Part shown: positions 1-9,694 of the stretch, piece by piece
Position numbering within the stretch: position 1 is the first letter of the stretch
Layout: each line of letters begins with the position of its first letter
From: Gracilariopsis chorda
Taxonomy: Eukaryota; Rhodophyta; Florideophyceae; Gracilariales; Gracilariaceae
Direction of reading: 5' to 3'
DNA length: 64,000 bases
Assembly (NCBI GenBank): GCA_003194525.1
Contig: NBIV01000011.1
Location: 1 to 64,000 of the forward strand
The notes under the pieces: model-generated
What the model was told of the DNA's origin: nothing
The model's database searches: none
The model's input: only the letters and a program-made list of their open reading frames with translations
Made by a program: the position numbers and the translations under genes

Positions 1-498
1 TATAATGTCCCTTAGCAGGGTGTTCGGCGATAACTCCGACGTTGCCGTGCGCTGTCCTAGTGGCCGCTGCTCATGCGGGAAATATCCCTCAAGAGGGTAT
101 GTGGTGTCACGGTTTTCCCCGGCAAGTCATTCCCCATTGGGGTGTCGTTGTTCCCGTCTTCACGGTAGGCCAGGCGAAACGCCAACCGGCGGGGGACTTG
201 AACTCCGCATTCGCGGTTGAACTCACGAACCGCGAGTTTGCGGGAAGATGACCGCTCCTGCGGAATCGGCGTTTCCACGATCCCCTGGGGGGTCCCGTGC
301 GGCACGGTGGTTGGATGGCAAACCGCCTCCCTGCCAGGCGCACGAGCGCTCTGCACCGTACGTTCCGGCGGCGCCGTGGTGTCCCCGGCTACTGGGGGGT
401 TGCCTAAGGCTAACTCCGGTACACCGGTATTTTGGTCAAAATTCCCTTTGGGGGGTGCCGGGCAGGTGCCGATGACACCCTTTTCAGGGGCCTGGCCG
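1..498 (-). other. Non-coding 3' region of the gypsy element
   Basis: No credible coding frame. The stretch follows the pol stop codon in element orientation and should be 3' untranslated sequence leading to a 3' LTR outside the window. It is full of short perfect inverted repeats, for example CCCTTAGCAGGG (9-20), CCCTCAAGAGGG (86-97), CCGTCTTCACGG (154-165), CCGCATTCGCGG (205-216) and CCGCTCCTGCGG (252-263). Confidence 0.6.
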
Positions 499-3400
499 CT
501 AAGTGCGGTGCACCGTCTCCATGAGGAGGAGCAGCGTCCGGTACGACCGGTTTCGAGCGTGCGATGGCGCGCGTTTTTCCCGAGTTCCTCGGTTCTTCGC
601 CGCAGCGTTGCGGTAGTTGGCGCAAATTATTCCCCGGAACGGGGGCTTCGATTCCGTCTGCGACGGGGAGCGTTTCCGAGCGCTGCGCGCCAGGGCCTGA
701 AGCTTCGGATGCGGCTTGGCTACCCTTTTCCCCGATAGGGTGTGGGTATTTCCCAGCGGCGCTGGTGTATCTGGGCGCCTCTTCTCCGCGGGGCGCGGGT
801 CTGAGCGACCTGATTGAACCGCTCCCGCGGGGACTTCCGCCAATGGCGGCTTTGAGGCATCTCCCTGCTCAGGGGATTGAGGGCGATTGTCGCCGTACTC
901 CCGTATCGGGGATCCTTCCCTGACAGGGGTGTGCGGTAGCTGCGTTTCAGCTTCCCGTGTAACACGGTGTATTTGCCGCCTTTGCGGGACCTGTGCGTCT
1001 GGTTCCTGTTGCACAGCGCTGCCCGAGGACGGGGGATTAGTGTCGCGTGAGATACTCCGTGCTCCACGGTCAGTTGTCCGTATGGTACGGCGTGTTTCCC
1101 GTTGCGACGGCGATCTCATTCCTCGAAAACGAGTGTTCTCCTCCCCCTCCTGAGACGGAGCGGCGGGATAAGGGATAACATGCCCCGCCTGGCGGGTGTA
1201 GATTCGCGCCATAGGGGCGGGCACAGAGAGGCCCGAATTACCCGGCTGAGCCGGTGAGTCCGACAGGGTCGGTAGGTCTGAGAGTCCCCGGGAGGGGTGT
1301 GGTAGCACGGTAGGCCGTCTCACCACCGATGTATCGGATGCAGAGCCATATTCCAGCGTAGGGTCCAGCGTAGCTGGTGCAGCCTCAGTCGAGGGTGGCG
1401 GAGCTAGCACGATGCGATCGCGAGATAACCGCTCATGCGCGTCACCCATTTCCACAACCACTGTGTCCGTCGTGACGGAGATAACCTTGAAAGGACCATC
1501 CGCCACAGGCGAGAGCTTATGGTGCTTCTCCTTTTCAGGGTTGTAGTACTCCTTGCGGACGAATACGAAGTCCCCGGAGTTGATCTGTTCCGGTTTGCCT
1601 CCTCGCAAGCGAGCATCGAAATTCCGTTTGTAGACGGCTTGGGCGTGGTCCATCGCCTCCCGCGCTGCGGGTACCAGCTTGGTCAGCCATGCTTTCCACT
1701 TCTGGCGGTAATCCTTCACAGAAGGGAACGCGTCCAACGTAGGTTGGGATTCCAACGCCATTGGCGGGGGTGTCCGTGAAAGGACCAACTCGAAAGGGGA
1801 TATTCCGGTAGTCCGGTGTACCTGCGTATTGTACGCAAAGGTCACGGCATCCGTGTAGATATCCCAAGTCTTGGGGTGGTCAGCCGTGTAAGCACGGAGA
1901 GCTGCGAGCATTGTCCGGTTGAAACGCTCGACCTGCCCATTAGACTGGGGATGATACGTGGTCGTGAAGAGATTCTTCACGTCCAGTATCCGACAGACGT
2001 CCTGGAAAAATCGCGATGCGAACTGTTTCCCGTTGTCGGAAAGTAGCTCCAAAGGAGGTCCGTAGGCAAACACCCAATGCCGCACAAAGGCGTGAGCGAC
2101 CGTGTAGGCGGTAATCCTCTTTAGAGGGACTGTCCGAACTAATTTCGAGAACCTGTCCGTAATAACGAGTAGGAACTTGTTGCCTCTCCTGGTAGAGAGC
2201 AATGGTCCGAGAATGTCAATTGCGACAAACTCGAGCGGCGCCCTGGCGGGGAATAGCTTCATCCGTTTGGAGTGCTTCCGGAGTTTGACCCGGTTCTTCG
2301 CGCATTGCGTGCAAAACCGCACCGTAGCGTAGCAATCAACCGCCATGGCGGGCCAGTAGAAATCCCTGCGAAGGGTTAGATAAAGCTTCCTCCCACCGGA
2401 GTGTCCCCCGAGTTTCGGGTAATGCGAAAGGTGCAATATCCGCTTCTGTAGCGTGTGCGGTACCACAACTTGTGGGGTAGCCTCGACGGTCCTCACGAGG
2501 TAACCAATGTCGTTCACCCCGAAGGGGAGGTTCTCTCCGCCGTTGAGGCGTGCACGTATCCTTGTACAGAAGGGGTCCCCGAATTGTTCTCGGATCATTT
2601 CCTCGGTCTCAACCGGTACATAATTTCCCGGTATGGGTTTCTCAGAATCGTCTCGCGATGCGAGTAGGTAGTCGAAGTCAGCATCTTCGTCCCAGTTTTC
2701 TGGCTCAGCCTCGACGGCACATTCCGGATCATCCGGGTCCATTGCCATGAAACATGGGACTTCATCATCCTCCGTTGGGAGTGCCTCCCCACTTGTGGGT
2801 AAACGCGACAGAGCGTCGGCTTGGGTGTTCTGCGCGCCCTTTTTATAAATGACTTGGAAGTCATATTCCGCGAGGCGGAGTCTCCAGCGCATGAGGCGTC
2901 CCGACGGGTCGGAGATATTCATTAACCACCTCAGTGAGGAATGATCCGTGTACACGGTGAAATGGACTCCCATAAGGTAGGGGCGCAGAGTGGTCATCGC
3001 CCATACGACGGCGAGGCACTCTTTCTCCGATACGGAGTAGTTCCGCTCATGGACATTGAGCGAGCGCGACCAATAACCAATTGGGTGTCGTTCCCCCTCG
3101 GGGGTGGTTTGAAAAAGAGCACACCCGACTTGGTAGTCGCTCGAGTCCGTATCTACGGAGTATGGCAACCCAAGTTTTGGGAGATGTAGGATTGGTGCTG
3201 ATGTGACAGCCTCCTTCAAGGAGTTAAAGGCTTCCGATTGCTCGGGCGTAAATGTTCCCAGTTTTGGGGGGTTCCCCTTTCGCAACAACGCGTTCAGGGG
3301 CGCTGCAGTATCCGAAAAGTTCGGGATAAACCGTCGATAGACGTTGACCAGCCCCAGAAAGGAGCGCAGTTCCGTTTGAGTACGGGGTTCTTTCGCCTCA

Positions 3401-5319
3401 ACGAGGGATTTGACTCGAGCTTTCTCGATCGCTAACCGTCCAGGACGGATAATGTGACCCAGATACTTCACAGTATCTGTGAAAAACTCGCATTTCCTCA
3501 ACTTGAGGGTAATTCCCGCATCGCGGAGTACGGTCAGCACGTCTCGGACGTGAGTGAGATGGTCGTCCAACGAGTTGGAGAAGATGATAATATCATCAAG
3601 GTAGACCAGACAACTCCGCCATTTAAAGCGGTTGAGTAGAATATCTACTGCACGCTGAAAGGTGGCGGGGGCGTTGGTTAACCCAAATGGCATCCGCTTG
3701 AAGCGGTACGTTCCTGCATGGCAGGTGAATGCGGTTTTGTCGCGATCCTCCTGTCTGACAGGTACTTGCCAATATCCCCAATTGGCATCAAGGGCCGTGA
3801 ACACGGTGGCGTCTCCAAGGGAGTCAATGCACTCGTCCATACGAGGGATGGGGTACGTGTCCCTAACAGTCACGGCATTGAGCCGGCGGTAGTCGACACA
3901 GAACCTCCAGGTTCCGTCAGCCTTTAAAGCCAGTACAACTGGGGATGCCCAGGGCGATTGAGCGGGCTCAATCACACCTGCGCGGAGCATCTTGTCCACC
4001 TGGGACTGCTCCTCTTCCCGAGCTTTCGGACCTGCCCTGTAAGGGGGTTGTGCAACCGGTCGCGCACCGGGGATTAAATCGATCCGGTGTTCCGTTGCAT
4101 CAATCTCGCCAAGCGAGCCATCCCACATTGTGGTGAATTCCCGTAACATAGTACGGAGTTTGTTGCGGTGCGACTCTGGCACGTGGCTGAAGTCCAGCGC
4201 TTCAAGTGCTTTTTCCGGATCAATCCGGTCATTGCTCGATGGAGCATTGTCCTGTGGAACAGGTGTGGTTCGCAATTCCGAGTTACTCGGTATGTTCGAC
4301 GCTGAAGTAGCGGTTTCCTCCCCCTCCTTAGACTTGACGTCTTCGGACGGCGGGGTGAACTCCTCAGAAGAGGTGGTAACTCCGAGTACATCGGCGGCTG
4401 TCATCTTCGTTGGCAGCATTCCCATAGGATGGGGGGTTACACTCCCAATTACTTGGTGTTTGACCAGATACTGGGGGTGTTTGCCAAGGTTGGCAACCAA
4501 TATCCGGAAAGGAACATCCGGGGAAATGGAGACAATTCCATTAGCCAGCGCCAGCTGGGATTTCTCGTACAACGAGGCGAGGGGTTGTATAACCCGAAGA
4601 CCGTGTTGACGGGAATTTACCTGTACCCAGACTTGGGACTCAGCCGGTATAGAAACCGAGGCAGCGACGCGGAGCTTGGTGGACTCGCGGGACGCGGGCG
4701 GTGGTTCCTGCGCAGCAGGGAGCGGAACTTGTTTCCGAGAGGACCGCTTTAGCGGGCGGCGAACAATCGGAACCGACGATCCGTCGTCAAGTTCTACACG
4801 CCTGAGGCGGGGCCTGATTGCGTCGACAAATCTGTCGCAGTAATCACATCCCAGTATGACTGGTGCTGCCAGTGAACGGCAAACGATGAAGTCCAACTTC
4901 ACCACAGATGTACCAAGTCTCACGACGAGGTCCACTGTGCCCACCGTTTGTAACGGATTGTTGTTCGCATCCGAAATGTCGGGGACCGCGTCAGAGCGGA
5001 TACGCGACCGCACAAGCGGGGGTAACAATGATTCCACGACAAAGTTGGGGCCTGCACCTGTATCCAGGACGGTGAGAAACCTCACCATAAACTGGGGGTC
5101 AAGGCCAAGGTCGGCATAGACCTTATAATTGCGCTTGGCCAAGACCAAGACTCTACCGGGAATCCGGGGATTTTTACTCCGTATCCACGGGCGACGCAAC
5201 ACACCGAGGTGCGCAGAGTCCGCGTCAGCGGTGTCTTTCCTCGAGAGGACTTTCACCGGGGAGCGAGGCGAGGACGCCTCGGGCGCCAACAGCCTCGTTT
5301 TTGAGGACGCCTCTCCCAA
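499..5319 (-). CDS. pol: Ty3/gypsy Pol polyprotein (protease, RT, RNase H, integrase)
   Basis: 1606 codons, uninterrupted. Visible in order: an aspartic protease active site DTGAG at residues 86-90; a reverse transcriptase with the YPIPR entry motif and the catalytic YLDD box near residue 573; an RNase H domain with a VDTDSSDY motif; an integrase with an HHCC zinc-binding region (GGHSGG followed by CTQCAK) near residues 965-1000; then a DDE catalytic core with AIDILGP, LSDNGKQ and NGQVERFNR. About 330 residues follow that are rich in Ser, Pro and Arg, with no recognisable chromodomain. The ATG lies 17 bases past the gag stop and in a different frame, so Pol needs frameshifting, reinitiation or processing of a longer transcript. 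All catalytic motifs look intact. Confidence 0.95.
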   Translation of the reverse strand: MGEASSKTRLLAPEASSPRSPVKVLSRKDTADADSAHLGVLRRPWIRSKNPRIPGRVLVLAKRNYKVYADLGLDPQFMVRFLTVLDTGAGPNFVVESLLPPLVRSRIRSDAVPDISDANNNPLQTVGTVDLVVRLGTSVVKLDFIVCRSLAAPVILGCDYCDRFVDAIRPRLRRVELDDGSSVPIVRRPLKRSSRKQVPLPAAQEPPPASRESTKLRVAASVSIPAESQVWVQVNSRQHGLRVIQPLASLYEKSQLALANGIVSISPDVPFRILVANLGKHPQYLVKHQVIGSVTPHPMGMLPTKMTAADVLGVTTSSEEFTPPSEDVKSKEGEETATSASNIPSNSELRTTPVPQDNAPSSNDRIDPEKALEALDFSHVPESHRNKLRTMLREFTTMWDGSLGEIDATEHRIDLIPGARPVAQPPYRAGPKAREEEQSQVDKMLRAGVIEPAQSPWASPVVLALKADGTWRFCVDYRRLNAVTVRDTYPIPRMDECIDSLGDATVFTALDANWGYWQVPVRQEDRDKTAFTCHAGTYRFKRMPFGLTNAPATFQRAVDILLNRFKWRSCLVYLDDIIIFSNSLDDHLTHVRDVLTVLRDAGITLKLRKCEFFTDTVKYLGHIIRPGRLAIEKARVKSLVEAKEPRTQTELRSFLGLVNVYRRFIPNFSDTAAPLNALLRKGNPPKLGTFTPEQSEAFNSLKEAVTSAPILHLPKLGLPYSVDTDSSDYQVGCALFQTTPEGERHPIGYWSRSLNVHERNYSVSEKECLAVVWAMTTLRPYLMGVHFTVYTDHSSLRWLMNISDPSGRLMRWRLRLAEYDFQVIYKKGAQNTQADALSRLPTSGEALPTEDDEVPCFMAMDPDDPECAVEAEPENWDEDADFDYLLASRDDSEKPIPGNYVPVETEEMIREQFGDPFCTRIRARLNGGENLPFGVNDIGYLVRTVEATPQVVVPHTLQKRILHLSHYPKLGGHSGGRKLYLTLRRDFYWPAMAVDCYATVRFCTQCAKNRVKLRKHSKRMKLFPARAPLEFVAIDILGPLLSTRRGNKFLLVITDRFSKLVRTVPLKRITAYTVAHAFVRHWVFAYGPPLELLSDNGKQFASRFFQDVCRILDVKNLFTTTYHPQSNGQVERFNRTMLAALRAYTADHPKTWDIYTDAVTFAYNTQVHRTTGISPFELVLSRTPPPMALESQPTLDAFPSVKDYRQKWKAWLTKLVPAAREAMDHAQAVYKRNFDARLRGGKPEQINSGDFVFVRKEYYNPEKEKHHKLSPVADGPFKVISVTTDTVVVEMGDAHERLSRDRIVLAPPPSTEAAPATLDPTLEYGSASDTSVVRRPTVLPHPSRGLSDLPTLSDSPAQPGNSGLSVPAPMARIYTRQAGHVIPYPAAPSQEGEENTRFRGMRSPSQRETRRTIRTTDRGARSISRDTNPPSSGSAVQQEPDAQVPQRRQIHRVTREAETQLPHTPVREGSPIREYGDNRPQSPEQGDASKPPLAEVPAGAVQSGRSDPRPAEKRRPDTPAPLGNTHTLSGKRVAKPHPKLQALARSARKRSPSQTESKPPFRGIICANYRNAAAKNRGTREKRAPSHARNRSYRTLLLLMETVHRT

Positions 5320-5336
5320 AGGGGAGACTCCCTCAG

Positions 5337-7511
5337 TTAGTTTTCCGCCTTCGGCGGTGGGTTGGTTTCCTCGACAACGAGTGCTTCATCCCGTTGACGG
5401 GGGTTTCTATCCGCATAAGCGGGGGTTGCAACGGATGGTTGCGTGATCTCCCGAATCGGGGTGTATGAAGCTTGCCGCGCACGCGGGGTCTGTGGTAGGG
5501 CGTGAGAAAAGTCCGTTTTAGCACGGAGGTAGGAAGCCGTCGGGACGGAACGTTTCTCCTCTGGAGTGAGGGCCTCATAATTTGCCACCACCTTGGCCAT
5601 ATCCTTCAGTGAACAAATACACTGAGGAGAGGTATGGCCATGGGCATAGCACAGGTGGCAAATGAGAGCCAGCACCGCGACACGCGGATTATTATTCCGA
5701 GTATCGGAGAAGCGAACCGCAGGGCGGGTGTCAGTCCATCCAGGCCGTTGATAACGGGATTGACCGTTTGAAAACGGGAGTCGTTGGGGTTGAACCCGAC
5801 TGTTACCACCGTATAGAACGGGATCTTCTGTTCCCGTATCATGGGTCATCTCCGTCGTTGACGGTAACTCACTGGTGGGTATCGACACACCATCCCCCTG
5901 CGCTAAATGCACGGTATCAAATCCCTGTCCAGGGTTCCCATCCGCGGTGAGCGGGAGAGAGGAAGCTTCGCTTTCCAGCAACAACGCCTTGGCGGATTTA
6001 GACCGATTGTTCGGAGTTCTTGCACGAAGTGCATCCCCTTCCGCTCGAGCGTGTTGGACCAGCTCGAGGTAGGTGATCCTTCGCTTGTCCTCCCGATAAC
6101 GGTTAACTAAACTCCGGATTGCCGGGTCAAGACCATCAATGAACATGGTACTGCGCTCCCCAGCGGGGTATACGTTACCACATCTGTGGAAAGCCTTGTT
6201 AAGGCGCACCGAGTAATCGGTCTCGGTCTCTCCAGCACGCTGGCGTGTATCTCGCAAAGCGAGGATAGCCTGCTGAATAGCGGTGTTGGTGGCGTAGGAG
6301 CGCAGAAGATACTGCACAGCCTCCGGCCAGCAAGTAACTCCTCCCTCGGAGGCGCGAGAAGATCCTCGGACAGAGGTGTATTGGTCCTCGGCCACTCCCC
6401 GTAAGAAATACGGTAAAGCCAAATAGGCTTGTCCCTCATTCATACCGAGGATATCGGCCTCCGCTACAAAGCGGGATAGGAAATCCAGTACTAGGACTGG
6501 GTCCTCTCCAGTAAAATACTGGTTGCGGAGCGAGAGCTGCATTCGCTTAATGCATTCTCGCACCTTTCCCGTACCACGGGGCGTACGTCCAAGTGACGAA
6601 TCTTCAAGCCGGTAGTACCGGTATGATAAAAGCTTCCGATAATCCGGGTTTGTTGGTTTCAATTCCCGGAGACCGGGGTGTCTTCTCCCCTTCTGGCGGG
6701 TTCGGACCACACCTTCAGTGGCCGATGACCGCTTCGAGCGGGAGGAGTAGCCTCGCTTCTCGTCCTCCGAGTCGGAGTCCGAGGAGCTCGAGCTAACCGA
6801 ATGGTTTCGGGGTGAGTCCGACGATGTCGAAGAATCGGAGTCCGAATATTTTCGGTGATGTTTCCGTCGGTGACGGCGTTTCTTCTTCCCAGCAAGCTGG
6901 TCGTTGTGCGATGCCTCGTTTACCGGATCACCCGGGGATGGTTTGTCCATGAGGACGAACTGCTCCAGCGTCTCCAGGCGGGCACCAATCCGATCAAATC
7001 GGGCTTCAACTCCTTCGATGAAGGCGGCGGGTTGTCCCAAACTCTCCAACACGGAGTTGACGTCAGACCGTAAAATACGGAGCTCCTCGGCGACCTCCTT
7101 TACGGGGGTTGCCGAGACCACCTCTTGGAGGGATTTTAGTTCCCCTACAAGGGTGTCATGGGCAGTCCACAGAGCGCGGACCTGGGATTCCAGGGAAGTT
7201 CCCTGGGGGGTGTTATCACCCGTTCCACGGGGGCTTGAAGCCGCGACAGCGGGAGCAGGCCGGGGTGCCTGGGGCACTGCGGCAACAGCCGGAGTCGATG
7301 CTGCATTCCCCTGCGGGGGTGATAACGAGGGCAAAAGGAGGTTCCGGGGTTCCCGGTCGGGGGTATCATTCCGCGATGAAGCGGCGCCAGCAAGGCTGGA
7401 ACTTGTCCGTATAGGGATACGGGGTACGAACCGAACTTCGGAAGAGTCCGCGTTGTCGCGGGAGCGACTACGCGTAACCACTGGCTCCGCGTCGGAGGGA
7501 TTTCTCGACAT
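5337..7511 (-). CDS. gag: Ty3/gypsy Gag protein with CCHC zinc knuckle
   Basis: 724 codons. The N-terminal 200 residues are low complexity (Ser, Pro, Arg) with a helical segment; then comes a Lys/Arg/Ser-rich stretch with an SDSD-type acidic serine run. The middle (about residues 300-480) resembles the retrotransposon Gag capsid domain, with a YFTGEDP start and a conserved helical core. Near residue 613 there is a zinc knuckle of the form CX2CX4HX4C (CHLCYAHGHTSPQC), which binds element RNA in this family. It is upstream of pol and in a separate frame. The start was taken as the first Met of a frame that closes upstream. Confidence 0.9.
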   Translation of the reverse strand: MSRNPSDAEPVVTRSRSRDNADSSEVRFVPRIPIRTSSSLAGAASSRNDTPDREPRNLLLPSLSPPQGNAASTPAVAAVPQAPRPAPAVAASSPRGTGDNTPQGTSLESQVRALWTAHDTLVGELKSLQEVVSATPVKEVAEELRILRSDVNSVLESLGQPAAFIEGVEARFDRIGARLETLEQFVLMDKPSPGDPVNEASHNDQLAGKKKRRHRRKHHRKYSDSDSSTSSDSPRNHSVSSSSSDSDSEDEKRGYSSRSKRSSATEGVVRTRQKGRRHPGLRELKPTNPDYRKLLSYRYYRLEDSSLGRTPRGTGKVRECIKRMQLSLRNQYFTGEDPVLVLDFLSRFVAEADILGMNEGQAYLALPYFLRGVAEDQYTSVRGSSRASEGGVTCWPEAVQYLLRSYATNTAIQQAILALRDTRQRAGETETDYSVRLNKAFHRCGNVYPAGERSTMFIDGLDPAIRSLVNRYREDKRRITYLELVQHARAEGDALRARTPNNRSKSAKALLLESEASSLPLTADGNPGQGFDTVHLAQGDGVSIPTSELPSTTEMTHDTGTEDPVLYGGNSRVQPQRLPFSNGQSRYQRPGWTDTRPAVRFSDTRNNNPRVAVLALICHLCYAHGHTSPQCICSLKDMAKVVANYEALTPEEKRSVPTASYLRAKTDFSHALPQTPRARQASYTPIREITQPSVATPAYADRNPRQRDEALVVEETNPPPKAEN

Positions 7512-8411
7512 GAGAAAATACCGTTACGACGGGGAACGATCACGGAACTTCCGGTGAATGAAAACAAACCTCGTAAGAGGGAGAACAAAAACCGATTCTA
7601 GGTCGGGAGACCACTTTGTGGTGCAATGCCCCAAAGGGGAGAAACACCGAAAGACGTCCGGGATCTTCCTCTCACGAGGTGAACCCAGTTGGGTAGAGCC
7701 CTCCCAGAGGTGTCACGGCGAAGCCGGTTTGTAAGACCAGGGACACCTGTCGCGACTCGCGCAGGGAGGTGAAGGCGAAGAATCGGTATCCGCGTGAGCG
7801 GGGTGTGATCCTCAGTAGAGGTATGTTTCCACGTAAGTGGGGGTGTGTGAGCGGATGCGCACACGAGGGCCGCGGATAGCGGGAGGGGCTACCCTAAAAA
7901 GGGGAAAGAGGAAGGACGAGTGGGTCGCGAGAGCGACGAGTAGATACGGCAATGCCGGTGGACAGGACTCCCTATACAGGGCGAAACACCAATATGATTG
8001 GAACAATTAGTACTCCCAATGATGGGTCTCCTTTAGATGTGCAAGGGGGGTGAACTTCCGTACGCTACGGTGCTTCCCTCCAAGGAGGAGTTGAGAACAC
8101 GCGGAGGCGGTAAAGCTCAGAGCCAATTCCCCAGGTTGGGGTCCCTTGTTGGGGAAGGTTTACTGGTGCGACGGCAGTGCGCCGTCGCACTAAGTACTAG
8201 CTTCCCAGAAATGGGTGTGAAAATAATAAATAAAATTAACTAAAATACTCCACATTCCGTGGCAACATCCACTACTGTGGCCAACCGCCAATTGACCCAA
8301 AACCGTGTCCCACGTGTCCATACCCACCATTGTGGGGCGTAGTCCATATACACACTACACAACCGATAATATCGGGAAAGCGTTCAAGTACCCAGAATCC
8401 CTCCCTGAGGG
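7512..8411 (-). other. 5' leader and probable 5' LTR of the gypsy element
   Basis: No coding frame of interest. By position this holds the 5' LTR, primer-binding site and untranslated leader of the element. I could not place the LTR ends or primer-binding site with confidence. The segment is very rich in short hairpins and includes the strongest perfect palindrome of the element, a 10-bp stem with a 5-nt loop at 8,166-8,190 (arm GTGCGACGGC). Confidence 0.55.
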
Positions 8412-9287
8412 CGTTGCACTTCACAACCGCTTCAAACCTAACTTTATCACGCTCCGCCTTCTCCATTTCCCGCGCGACATGTTCGTCACGCGGCATAAGC
8501 GCAGCAGCCAAAGATTCCAATCCCGAAGAACTAATGCGACTGTTGTCAGGTCTTGCGCGTTTCGATCTAGACTGTGATACTGCGGGAGATCCAAAACCAT
8601 GCTGTGACACTTGTACACCAACTCCAGCTTCCTGTTTGAAATCACTTCGCAGCGCTCGAGTACAAAGCGGTTCCATAATTCGATGTAAACGAAGAAAAAA
8701 AAAGCATACATAATATAGATCTCACCGTCTGCGTAGCTAACAAAAGCTTCAAGATCTCCCTGACCTGATGCTTCGTACCTTGTTACACATGTTCCGTATA
8801 GACTTTTGAACTCCGCAAACTTGCGTTTAAGAATACCACCATCTCGTAAATGACTACGATTTGCTGGATTGATTGAACATATATCATCGCAAGTCACACC
8901 TCCACTTACTACGGAGATCGGCTCTGGCCGAAAATCAGGATCGTTGAATAGTGGGGCAATTGTTTCGGACCATGGGTCTTCCCTTTGCTTGTCGAGCTCT
9001 ACTCTTTTCATGCAATCCATGAGCTTTTCCCGAACGGAAACCATCCGAGCATCCACTAAAAAATGCAGTAGTCGACAGAAATCTACCGCCTCAAACGGCG
9101 GTCTACACTGAAGTTGAGAAACAGAAGCGGACTTTTCAGCTCCAAGCGGAGGTTCTCCAATAACGATTTCACCATCAATGAAAACAGGTATATCGCCCTT
9201 CACCCATATCACTTCCTCATGGTCGCGAGCATTGCGCTTGATTTGTACAGTTGTGTTTCGTAGTCCATTAACAAATGCGCAATCCAA
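8412..9287 (-). CDS. Uncharacterised protein, 3' part probably truncated by the retrotransposon
   Basis: Not recognised. The open frame from 9,287 runs to about 8,726, where an AGACG|GTGAG donor-like site occurs. An AG at 8,655-8,656 would rejoin the more protein-like downstream frame (ending in a charged, probably helical segment with EMEKAERDKVRFE), giving a 71-bp intron. If so, the native C-terminus is lost where the gypsy element begins (about 8,411) and the reading frame runs on into element sequence to 8,272. The protein has no signal peptide or membrane segment that I trust. The upstream part (9,416-9,694) may be another exon of the same gene. The intron model is inference. Confidence 0.4.
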
Positions 9288-9415
9288 GCTACTAGTGTCT
9301 CCACAACCATCAATTAGCTTAAAAATTGTCTATAAGCTTACCTTTCGTTGTACCATTTTCGTTGCTAGAACTTTGCGCTAAGTAGCCAGTTTTGCGTTTT
9401 GTGCGTCTACAATAT

Positions 9416-9694
9416 TCAAAATTTGAGGGAAAGCTTGCAGTGGACGTTATCAAAGTGGCATTGGTCTAGAATTTGGATGCCATGCTCTACAATTTTCGGT
9501 ATCGTTAGCGATTGTTCTGCGATGTCGGTTTTCTTTCCAGTAGTTGCTGTCTTGTCATCACTCGCTTGCTTTGGTGGGTCTTTATCGCCGTCATTTTGAG
9601 CGTCAGTTGTAGATAAGCGCGCGTGCGCTGGTGGGGAAAACGAGTTCATGTTCTTGAATGTCACGGAAAACGTGGCATTCACTATGGAAGACAA
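9416..9694 (-). CDS. Uncharacterised ORF, possible 5' exon of the 8.4-9.3 kb gene
   Basis: 92 codons; Asp/Lys/Thr-rich middle, no recognised domain. It lies in the same orientation just upstream of the 9,287 ORF. A consensus GTAAGC donor at 9,341 and CTAG acceptors at 9,292/9,289 lie between the two, but none of the combinations I tried keeps one frame open across the join. Either an exon was missed or the gene is broken. Low confidence that it is expressed. Confidence 0.3.
   Translation of the reverse strand: MSSIVNATFSVTFKNMNSFSPPAHARLSTTDAQNDGDKDPPKQASDDKTATTGKKTDIAEQSLTIPKIVEHGIQILDQCHFDNVHCKLSLKF

Larger units (their letters stand above)
1..8411 (-). mobile_element. Ty3/gypsy LTR retrotransposon, coding-intact, 3' end outside the window
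   Basis: Both coding regions of a Metaviridae-type element are open on the minus strand: gag (5337-7511) followed by pol (499-5319) in the order protease, reverse transcriptase, RNase H, integrase, which defines Ty3/gypsy rather than Ty1/copia. The leader lies at 7,512 to about 8,411 and the pol-distal non-coding part runs off the left edge. I could not find an LTR pair: the 3' LTR would lie to the left of the window, and no segment of 1-498 obviously repeats 7,600-8,411. The right boundary is placed where the dense short palindromes described under findings stop (last clear one at about 8,399-8,411). Both long ORFs being open suggests recent activity. Confidence 0.9.

Noticed and set aside
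217..738. Plus-strand ORF of 173 codons within the retroelement
   Set aside because: Antisense shadow of the pol tail and 3' region; the GC-rich palindromic sequence keeps several frames open.
1..8411. CRISPR-like array, because of the regular short palindromes
   Set aside because: The palindromes are all different in sequence, no direct repeat or spacer is shared, and they overlie retroviral-type coding sequence in a eukaryote.
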